A DNA stretch of 64,000 nucleotides, taken from Acidobacteriota bacterium. Its GTDB lineage: Bacteria > Acidobacteriota > Thermoanaerobaculia > Multivoradales > Multivoraceae. Below the pieces are notes generated by a model that saw only the letters and a list, made by a program, of their open reading frames with translations, was not told where the DNA came from and did no database searches. The stretch lies in contig JAPPCR010000006.1 in NCBI GenBank assembly GCA_028875725.1, positions 1,867,786 to 1,931,785 of the forward strand. The letters are read 5' to 3'. Positions 15,619 through 22,836 of this stretch are shown here, piece by piece (the stretch's first letter is position 1; each line of letters starts with the position of its first letter). Made by a program: the position numbers and the translations under genes.

Positions 15619-18600
15619 GCGCTGGCAACGGCAATCGGCCGGAGAGAACCTACTGGCGTAGCCTCGAGCAACTACAGGGCGATTCCGGGCCGGTCGCCGT
15701 CCTCGAACGGGAGTTCCCGGAGGGTGCGTCGGAAGCGCCGCCCGAGCTGCTGCAGGACGGCGTCAGCCGGCGCAGCGTGCTCGCCATGCTGGGTGGGACC
15801 GCGTCGCTCGCCGGCCTCACCGGCTGCGACATCATCCGCCGTCCCGTCGAGCACATCGTCCCCTACGTCGACGCTCCCGAGGGCATGGTCCCCGGCGTTC
15901 CGCTGGCCTACGCCACCACGATGCCGTTCGGCAGCCGGGCACTCGGTCTGCTGGTCGAGAGCCACGAAGGCCGGCCGACCAAGGTCGAAGGCAACGAGCT
16001 TCATCCGTTCTCGGAGGGCGCGTCGAGCGTGTGGGCTCAGGCCTCGATGCTCGACCTCTACGATCCCGACCGGTCGAAGTCCGTACGGTTCGGCGACGAG
16101 GCGTCCTCCTGGGACGACTTCGTGGCCGCCTGGACCGAAGGCGACCTCGGTCCGGCGTCCGACGGCACGGGCTTCGCGATCCTCGCCGAGCCGTCCTCGT
16201 CGCCGACCCTGGTCCGGCTCAAGGAAGCGCTTCTCGACCGCTATCCGCAGGCCCGATGGGTGACCTGGGAACCGGTGAGCGAAGAGAACGCCGATCAGGG
16301 GACGGCGTCCGCCGCCGGTGAGCACGTCCACGCGCTGTACCACGTGGACCGCGCGCAGGTCCTGCTGACCCTGGATTCCGATTTCCTCAGCACCGAGGGC
16401 GACAGCGTCCGCAACCTGCGCGGCTACTCCCGGGCCCGGCGCGTGAGCGAGGACGGCGGCGGCAGCCCGCTGCGGCACTACGCCGTCGACGGTGTCCACT
16501 CGGTCACGGCGGCGAACGCGGACCACCGCCTGCGGGTACAGAGCGGTCGCGTCGCAACCTTCGTCGCCCGGCTCGGCAGCGCGCTCGCTGGTCACGGCCT
16601 GGAGCTGCCGCTTGACGCCGGCGCGCCGGCCGGAGACATCGACGACGCCTGGGTCGACGCGCTGGCGCAGGATCTGGTCGCCCACCGGGGCGCCGGCCTG
16701 ATCGTCGCCGGCAACCGCCAGCCGGCAGCCGTCCACGCCGCCGTCTACGCCCTGAACTCGGCGCTCGGCAACGCCGGCTCGACCGTGACGTACCACCGGA
16801 CGCCCGACAGCGGCACTTCGAGCGACGAGGACCTCGCCGCCCTGTCGGCGGCGATCCACGAAGGCGCGGTCGACCGTTTGCTGGTCCTGGGCGCCAACCC
16901 GGCTTACAGCGCTCCCGCCGACCTCGACTTCTCCGCCGCCCTGGAGAGCCTGGGCAGCGCGGGCGCGGTCATCCACGTCGGCGCCTACCGGGACGAAACG
17001 AGCCGCTTCGCGCGCTGGCACGTGCCGCTCGCCCACTACCTCGAGAGCTGGGGCGACGCCCGGGCCACCGATGGCACGGCGAGCGTTGTGCAGCCTCTGA
17101 TCGAGCCGCTCTACGGCGCGAAGAGCCTCGCCGAAGTGCTGGCGCTGGCCGCTCTGGGGGAGTCCCGCGACGGCCGCGATCTGGTTCGCGAAACCTGGTC
17201 CGGGATTCTCGGCCTGCCGCTCGAGGAGGACGCCGACGAGGCGGCCGCCGCCGGGACGTCGCCAGAAGCCGAGACAGACGCCGAAGCCGCCGCTGACGGC
17301 GAGGTCGAAGAGACCGAAGCGGAAGAGGCCGTGCAGGTCGACCCGATGTCGCTGCCGTTCCCCGTGGCCCTCTCAGAGTTCGAAGTCGCCTGGCGCAAGG
17401 TGCTGCACGACGGCCTGCTGGACGGCAGCGCCGCGCCGGCGGCCGATCTCCCCACCATCGCCCCTGATGATGGCGCGGCCGCGGTGCGAGCCGCGGGCGA
17501 CGCCGCCCAGGCGATCGCCGCGAGCGACGACCTGGAAGTCGTCTTCCGATGTTCCCCGGCGGTCCACGACGGTCGCTTCGCCAACAACGGCTGGCTGCAG
17601 GAGCTGCCGGACGCGATGACCAAGCTGACCTGGGACAACGCCGCGCTGATCAGCCCCACCACCGCCGGAGCGCTGGGCCTCGAGAACGAGGACCTCGTCA
17701 CGGTGGCCTCCGGCGGGCGCGAGCTCGAGCTGCCCGTCTGGCAGGTGCCGGGACAGGCGGACAACACGGTGACGCTCGACCTCGGTTACGGCCGCGACTT
17801 CCCGGGCCGGATCGCGAGCGCCGCCAACGCCGGGGGCCGCGCTCCCGGGCGGAACACCTATCTCCTGCGCACCTCGGAGGCGCCCGATCTCGCCCGCGGG
17901 ACGCTCAGCCCGACCGGCGGCGCCTATCCGCTGGCGCAGACCCAGGACCACCACTCGATGGAGGGTCGCCCGATCGTCCGCGAGGCCGATCTCGACTACT
18001 TCGAGGCGCATCCCGACTTCGCGACAGCCCACAGCGAGAAGCCGCACGAGAACTCGATGTGGGACGAGTGGACCTACCAGGACTCGCCGCAGTGGGGCAT
18101 GACGATCGACCTGAACGCCTGCGTCGGCTGCAACGCCTGCATGATCGCCTGCCAGAGCGAGAACAACGTGCCGATCGTCGGCAAGGAGCAGGTGATGGAG
18201 GGCCGGGAGATGCACTGGCTCCGCATCGACCGCTACTTCTCCGACGAGGGAGAATCACGCGGCATGCTCCGGGACCTCGTCCACGACCTCCCGTCCGAGC
18301 CTCAGACGAGTTTCCAGCCGGTGCCCTGCATGCAGTGCGAGAACGCGCCCTGCGAGCAGGTCTGCCCGGTCGCGGCCACAGTGCACGACAGCGAAGGGCT
18401 GAATGCAATGGTCTACAACCGTTGCATCGGCACCCGCTACTGCTCGAACAACTGCCCCTACAAGGTACGGCGCTTCAACTACTTCAACTTCACCAAGGAC
18501 ACCCCCGAGGTGATGAAGCTGGGCAAGAACCCGGACGTCACGATCCGTTCCCGGGGCGTGATGGAGAAGTGCACGTACTGCGTCCAGCGAATCAGCCGCG

Positions 18601-18884
18601 CCAAGGTCGACGCCAAGCAGGACGGGCGGGGTCTGGCCGACGGTGACGTCGTCACCGCGTGCCAGCAGGCCTGCCCGGCCGAGGCGATCCGCTTTGGCGA
18701 CATCACGGACGCGGCGAGCGGCGTTTCCCAGGCGAAGGCGAGCCCCCGCAACTACAACCTGCTCGACGACCTGCACACGAAGCCGCGCACCACCTACCTC
18801 GCGAAGATCCGCCACCCGAACCGCGAGATCACGCCGGCGCCGCCACCCGCCGAAGACCACGGCGGCGGCGAGGAAGCGCACTGA
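15615..18884 (+). CDS. actB: Alternative complex III subunit ActB, molybdopterin-like plus Fe-S protein
   Basis: 1089 residues from an ATG overlapping the actA stop. A Tat-type SRRSVLAMLGG lies at residues 51-61 behind an N-terminal extension (TYWRSLEQL, the usual ActB opening). The long middle is the molybdopterin-oxidoreductase-like domain, which binds no metal cofactor in known complexes. An Ala/Glu-rich insert sits at about 535-575. From residue about 833 comes the ferredoxin-type domain: CVGCNACMIAC, CMQCENAPCEQVC, CIGTRYCSNNC, CTYC and CQQACP, enough for one [3Fe-4S] and several [4Fe-4S] clusters. Normally ActC, the quinol-oxidising membrane subunit, follows; here actE does. Confidence 0.93.
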   Translation: MSAGNGNRPERTYWRSLEQLQGDSGPVAVLEREFPEGASEAPPELLQDGVSRRSVLAMLGGTASLAGLTGCDIIRRPVEHIVPYVDAPEGMVPGVPLAYATTMPFGSRALGLLVESHEGRPTKVEGNELHPFSEGASSVWAQASMLDLYDPDRSKSVRFGDEASSWDDFVAAWTEGDLGPASDGTGFAILAEPSSSPTLVRLKEALLDRYPQARWVTWEPVSEENADQGTASAAGEHVHALYHVDRAQVLLTLDSDFLSTEGDSVRNLRGYSRARRVSEDGGGSPLRHYAVDGVHSVTAANADHRLRVQSGRVATFVARLGSALAGHGLELPLDAGAPAGDIDDAWVDALAQDLVAHRGAGLIVAGNRQPAAVHAAVYALNSALGNAGSTVTYHRTPDSGTSSDEDLAALSAAIHEGAVDRLLVLGANPAYSAPADLDFSAALESLGSAGAVIHVGAYRDETSRFARWHVPLAHYLESWGDARATDGTASVVQPLIEPLYGAKSLAEVLALAALGESRDGRDLVRETWSGILGLPLEEDADEAAAAGTSPEAETDAEAAADGEVEETEAEEAVQVDPMSLPFPVALSEFEVAWRKVLHDGLLDGSAAPAADLPTIAPDDGAAAVRAAGDAAQAIAASDDLEVVFRCSPAVHDGRFANNGWLQELPDAMTKLTWDNAALISPTTAGALGLENEDLVTVASGGRELELPVWQVPGQADNTVTLDLGYGRDFPGRIASAANAGGRAPGRNTYLLRTSEAPDLARGTLSPTGGAYPLAQTQDHHSMEGRPIVREADLDYFEAHPDFATAHSEKPHENSMWDEWTYQDSPQWGMTIDLNACVGCNACMIACQSENNVPIVGKEQVMEGREMHWLRIDRYFSDEGESRGMLRDLVHDLPSEPQTSFQPVPCMQCENAPCEQVCPVAATVHDSEGLNAMVYNRCIGTRYCSNNCPYKVRRFNYFNFTKDTPEVMKLGKNPDVTIRSRGVMEKCTYCVQRISRAKVDAKQDGRGLADGDVVTACQQACPAEAIRFGDITDAASGVSQAKASPRNYNLLDDLHTKPRTTYLAKIRHPNREITPAPPPAEDHGGGEEAH

Positions 18885-19471
18885 TGCGCCGGCTGCCCGA
18901 AGCCGCGGCCCTGGCCGCCGTCCTCCTGCTCCTCGGCTGCCGGGGCATGCCGTCGCCCTTTCCGCCGATCCACCCCAACCCGAACATGGACTACCAGGAG
19001 CGCTACGACCCTCAGGAGGCGAGCGCCTTCTTCTACGACGGCATGGCGATGCGCCAGCCTGTCGCGGGCACCGTGGCGCGCGGGCAGCTCGACGTCGACC
19101 ACCGCCTCCTGTTCGGGCGCGACGACGAGGGCTACTTCCTGGAATCCGCGCCCATCGCGGTCACCGACGACATCCTCGCCCGCGGTGAAGACCGCTACAC
19201 CATCTACTGCCAGCCTTGCCACGACGAGCGCGGCACGGGCCAGGGCATCCTGTTCGAACGCGCCAGCACCCCCACCGCCTCCCTCCACGACGAACGCATC
19301 ACCGCCTACAACGACGGCCGCATGTACGACGTGATCACGAACGGCGTCGGGTTGATGGCGGGCTACCGCTACCCGCTGACGGTCGAGGACCGCTGGGCGG
19401 TCGTCGCCTACGTCCGTGAACTGCAGCAGGAACGCCGCACGATGCAGGCGGAGCGGGCGGCACGCCAGTAG
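18884..19471 (+). CDS. actE: Alternative complex III subunit ActE, monoheme cytochrome lipoprotein
   Basis: 195 residues; the ATG overlaps the actB stop (TGATG). The lipobox is VLLLLGCRG. HPNPNMDYQERYDPQEAS then FFYDGMAMRQPVAGTVARG is the recognisable ActE signature, and the single heme site is CQPCH in YTIYCQPCHDERGTGQG. In full complexes actE lies after actC and actD; both are missing between actB and this gene, without any frame-disrupted remnant. The protein probably relays electrons between ActA and a downstream acceptor. Confidence 0.88.
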   Translation: MRRLPEAAALAAVLLLLGCRGMPSPFPPIHPNPNMDYQERYDPQEASAFFYDGMAMRQPVAGTVARGQLDVDHRLLFGRDDEGYFLESAPIAVTDDILARGEDRYTIYCQPCHDERGTGQGILFERASTPTASLHDERITAYNDGRMYDVITNGVGLMAGYRYPLTVEDRWAVVAYVRELQQERRTMQAERAARQ

Positions 19472-19485
19472 CGCCCGGGGAACAG

Positions 19486-21417
19486 ATGACCAGAAACAGG
19501 ATCCTCTTCGGCATCGGCGTTCTCGCCTTCGTCTCCGTGATCGTCACGGTGCGTCTGGGCGGATTCCTCGTGGACAACGAGTACCGCCAGCCGGAGCGGC
19601 AGGTCGCCGCTCAGGAAGAGCAGGGCGAGGCCGAGCTCACGCCGCGCCAACAGGGCATCGTCGACGAGCAGGCCGCGGACGAAGCCGAAGCGAGGGCCAG
19701 ACCCTACGAGGAGGCCGAGTACCGGACGGTCCCGTTCGTTGGCAGCCGGGTCACCGTCTGGGTGCTGGCGCAGCTCCATCTGCTGTTCGCGGCGTTCGTC
19801 CTCGCAGTGCCGCTGTTCGCCTTCATCATCGAGTTCGTCGGCTACGTGAAGAAGGAGGAGCGCTACAACAAGCTCGCGTACGAGTTCACGAAGCTCCTCT
19901 CCGTCTCGTTCTCGATGACCGCCACCTTCGGGGCGTTCCTGACCTTCGGGCTGATCATCCTCTACCCGAAGTTCACGAACTACCTGATGCACATCTTCTC
20001 GCCGACGTTCCTGCCCTACGTCCTGCTGTTCTTCCTGGAGGCGCTGTTCCTCTACAGCTACTACTACGGCTGGGGCAAGTTCGGGCCGAAGATGCACCTG
20101 TTCCTCGGCTTCATGCTGAACATCGTGGGCACCGCGATCATGTTCATCGCGAACGCCTGGCTCACCTTCATGATGTCGCCCGGCAGGCGCGACGACGTGG
20201 ACGGCGACGGTGTGCCCGACTTCGTCTCCGCTGTCTCGGAGAGCGGCGCCCTCCTGAGCCTCCGGGACGCGTTCTTCAACTTCACGTGGATGCCGATCAA
20301 CATCCACCGAATCATCGCCAACGTCGCGTTCGGCGGCTCGATCGCCGCCGCCTACGCCGCCTTCCGCTACCTGCAGGCGAAGACGGACGAGGAGAAGGCC
20401 CACTTCGACTGGATGGGCTACGTCGGCAACTTCGTCGCCATCATCGCCTTCCTCCCCCTGCCCTTCGCGGGCTACTACCTGGCCGCCGAGATCTACGCCT
20501 TCAGCCAGACCCTGGGCATCCAGATGATGGGCGGCACCTTCTCCTGGCTGTTCGTCATCCAGGCGGCTCTCATCGGCAACCTGTTCCTGGGCGCGAACTA
20601 CTACCTCTGGCTGGGAATGGGCCGCATGGAGGGCGGCGTTCACTTCCAGAAATTCATCAAGTGGTTGCTGATCGCGATTGCCCTCTGCTTCGCCGTCTGG
20701 GCGACGCCGCGCTACGCCATCTCATCGGTATCCGAGATCGCCGCGATGGGCGGCAGCAGCCACCCGCAGCTTTCCTACCTGGGGCAGATGTCGGCCAAGA
20801 ACACGGCGGTCAACATCCTGATCCTCTCGACCTACATGAGCTTCCTGCTCTATCGGCGGACCGGTAGACAGTCGGTCCATCCGCACCGGCAGCTACTAAC
20901 CCGCGCACAGGCGATCGTCTTCTCCTCAGCGGCGGCGCTGGTCATCTTCTACGGCGTCTACGGCTATTTCGTCGACTCGGCGACGCGCATCCGCTTCGCG
21001 ATCCCGCAGGTCTACTCTGTGCTCGCGGCGCTGGTCGTGATCACGGTGATCGACCTGCCCCTGTACCGCAACGCCACGCAGTCGGGCGAAACGAAATGGG
21101 GCAAGATCCCGGCGGTATCGCAGTATGCGCTGATCTTCATCGCGCTCAGCTTCACCTGGCTGATGGGACTGATGGGCTACGTCCGCTCCGGGCTGCGCCA
21201 GGAATGGCACGTGTACGGCGTGGTCCTGGACACATCCCCGGACGCCTACACGCCTACCCTGGGTTTCGCGACCCAGGTCGTTTCCGTCACCGTTCTCATC
21301 TTCTTCGGCCTGCTCGGCGTCGTCTTCTGGCTCAGCAGCCTTGGCGGCAAGAAAGACTGGGAGCCCAGGACTCCGGCTGACGGCGGCGGGCGCCTCGAAG
21401 GGGGCCAGGCGGCATGA
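19486..21417 (+). CDS. Cytochrome bd-superfamily subunit I (CydA-like), without CydB
   Basis: 643 residues, longer than E. coli CydA (522). A first helix (7-27) and a charged loop precede a CydA-like bundle of a dozen or more helices. His98 in VLAQLHLLFAAFVL matches the heme b595 ligand region. Glu184 in FFLEALFLYSYYYGWGKFG matches the conserved FLES...FGW segment. ANAWLTFMMSPG matches the ANGWMQNP segment, and His274 in MPINIHRIIANVAFGG matches the b558 ligand helix. I find no GRQPW motif and no obvious quinol-binding Q-loop signature. No cydB follows. It sits where ActC/ActF would be, so it may be the membrane core of a cytochrome-fed complex. Confidence 0.85.
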   Translation: MTRNRILFGIGVLAFVSVIVTVRLGGFLVDNEYRQPERQVAAQEEQGEAELTPRQQGIVDEQAADEAEARARPYEEAEYRTVPFVGSRVTVWVLAQLHLLFAAFVLAVPLFAFIIEFVGYVKKEERYNKLAYEFTKLLSVSFSMTATFGAFLTFGLIILYPKFTNYLMHIFSPTFLPYVLLFFLEALFLYSYYYGWGKFGPKMHLFLGFMLNIVGTAIMFIANAWLTFMMSPGRRDDVDGDGVPDFVSAVSESGALLSLRDAFFNFTWMPINIHRIIANVAFGGSIAAAYAAFRYLQAKTDEEKAHFDWMGYVGNFVAIIAFLPLPFAGYYLAAEIYAFSQTLGIQMMGGTFSWLFVIQAALIGNLFLGANYYLWLGMGRMEGGVHFQKFIKWLLIAIALCFAVWATPRYAISSVSEIAAMGGSSHPQLSYLGQMSAKNTAVNILILSTYMSFLLYRRTGRQSVHPHRQLLTRAQAIVFSSAAALVIFYGVYGYFVDSATRIRFAIPQVYSVLAALVVITVIDLPLYRNATQSGETKWGKIPAVSQYALIFIALSFTWLMGLMGYVRSGLRQEWHVYGVVLDTSPDAYTPTLGFATQVVSVTVLIFFGLLGVVFWLSSLGGKKDWEPRTPADGGGRLEGGQAA

Positions 21418-21899
21418 AGCTGAGCGTCCCGATGCCGGTCCGCCTGGTCCTGCTGGTGGTGGGCACCACGGCCTTCTACATGTACCTGGGCCAGATCGTG
21501 CCGCAGAGAGAGGCCCACCCGCCGCCGCCCGTCCTGATCAGCGCCGAGATGACGACGGAAGATCTGGTCGCGGTCGGCGCAGAGCTCGCCAGCGGAAAGG
21601 GACAGTGCCTGGTCGGCTGCCATACGGTCGGACAGAGCGGTCCGCTCCGCTACCCGGACCTGGACGGAATCGGCGCCCGAGCCGCGACCCAGATCGAAGG
21701 GCTCTCCGGCCTTGAGTACCTGGCCCAGTCCCTCTACGAACCGGCGGCGTTCATCGTTCCCGGCTTTGCGGATGGAATGCAGGCGATAGACCAGCCGCCG
21801 ATCAGCCTCTCGGAAGACGAAATGAAAGCGGTGATCGCCTGGCTGCAGAGCCTTGGCGGAACGCCGACCGTGACCCTCGAAACCGACCTCGGCTACTGA
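21414..21899 (+). CDS. Membrane-anchored cytochrome c-like protein with a CX3CH motif
   Basis: 161 residues, ATG overlapping the stop of the bd-like gene. One N-terminal anchor (about 7-24), a Pro-rich linker, then a cytochrome c fold: LASGKGQCLVGCHTVGQSG, LRYPDLDGIGARA, and MKAVIAWLQSLGG at the end. The heme site is Cys65-Leu-Val-Gly-Cys69-His70, that is CX3CH instead of CX2CH; the codons TGC CTG GTC GGC TGC CAT are unambiguous. The rest of the fold looks intact, so heme c attachment is likely but needs a maturation route tolerant of the wider spacing. Confidence 0.82.
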   Translation: MKLSVPMPVRLVLLVVGTTAFYMYLGQIVPQREAHPPPPVLISAEMTTEDLVAVGAELASGKGQCLVGCHTVGQSGPLRYPDLDGIGARAATQIEGLSGLEYLAQSLYEPAAFIVPGFADGMQAIDQPPISLSEDEMKAVIAWLQSLGGTPTVTLETDLGY

Positions 21900-21907
21900 T
21901 TCCAGAT

Positions 21908-21923
21908 TTCAGAAATTTCTGAA
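21908..21923. promoter_or_regulatory. 16-bp AT-rich perfect palindrome between cytochrome genes
   Basis: TTCAGAAATTTCTGAA reads the same on both strands, an AT-rich site in otherwise GC-rich DNA, 8 bp after the stop of the CX3CH cytochrome and in the only sizeable gap (118 nt) inside the respiratory cluster. It could be an operator or part of an mRNA structure. No clear promoter follows. Confidence 0.5.
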
Positions 21924-22017
21924 CGAATGAGGAACATCCACGAACACGTAGCTGTTGTCCGGATTGACTGCTCCCCAGGCGGTCAGTTCACAGCCCCCCA
22001 ACCACTAGGAAGCGATC

Positions 22018-22836
22018 ATGTGGGGACTTAACCTTCCCGTTGTTCTCGCACTGGCCGCCATTGGCGGAGTGCTCGCCTGGCGGCGGGCCAACACCCTCGT
22101 CTGGCTCCTCTATACCCTGGGCGCCCTGTGGGCCTTCTTCAGGTTCGGCTTCGCCGTGCCGATCCCGCAGTCCGTCGCAACGATCTACCTGGGGATCACC
22201 GGGCTCGCGCTGGTCTGCTACGCCTCTTCCAGCCGTGAGCGATTGGCGGAGACGGTCCAGCCGATCAAGCGCCTGATTCTCGAGCCTCGTTACCGCCTGG
22301 CCCTGGCCGGTCTTCTCGTCGCGCTCCCAGCCCTGGCCGCCTACAACGTCTACGCCGACCTGACCGTTCCTCTCGAGGCGCCAGGCTTCGGCAGGGAGGT
22401 CCATCCGCCGCCGCCCACGGAGATGACCGTCCACGACGAGACGATCGACATGGCAACGGCCGAGAATCCGTACCTCCACTACAAGCACGACGATCCGGAG
22501 TTGTACGCGAAGCACCTGGAGAACGGCCGCCGCGTCTACTACGAGAACTGCTTCTGGTGCCACGGAGACGGCATGGGAGGCGACGGCATGTTCGCCCACG
22601 GCCTGAACCCGGTGCCCAGCAACTTCAACGACGTCGGCACGCTGCCGATCCTGCAGTCCTCCTTCGTTCAGTGGCGGATCGCCAAGGGGGCCCCCGGCCT
22701 CCCCGCCTCGGGAACTCCCTGGGACAGCGCCATGCCGGCCTGGGAGAAGTTCCTGACCAACGAGGAGATGTGGGACGTCAACCTGTTCATTTACGACTTC
22801 AACGGTTACGAGCCGCGCGCCCTGGGGCAGCACTGA
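22018..22836 (+). CDS. Polytopic membrane protein with C-terminal monoheme cytochrome c domain
   Basis: 272 residues, ATG preceded by AGGAAG. Three to four hydrophobic helices lie in the first 115 residues (LPVVLALAAIGGVLAW, LVWLLYTLGALWAFF, YRLALAGLLVALPALAAY). A periplasmic cytochrome domain follows with heme site CFWCH (about residue 178) in ENCFWCHGDGMGGDGMFAHG and a likely Met ligand in SAMPAWEKFLT. The membrane part may dock it to the bd-like subunit. The stop overlaps the next gene (TGATG). Confidence 0.82.
   Translation: MWGLNLPVVLALAAIGGVLAWRRANTLVWLLYTLGALWAFFRFGFAVPIPQSVATIYLGITGLALVCYASSSRERLAETVQPIKRLILEPRYRLALAGLLVALPALAAYNVYADLTVPLEAPGFGREVHPPPPTEMTVHDETIDMATAENPYLHYKHDDPELYAKHLENGRRVYYENCFWCHGDGMGGDGMFAHGLNPVPSNFNDVGTLPILQSSFVQWRIAKGAPGLPASGTPWDSAMPAWEKFLTNEEMWDVNLFIYDFNGYEPRALGQH

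Noticed and set aside
15672..17036. 454-codon minus-strand open frame opposite actB
   Set aside because: Composition is that of an antisense shadow; actB has full-length family similarity over the same bases.
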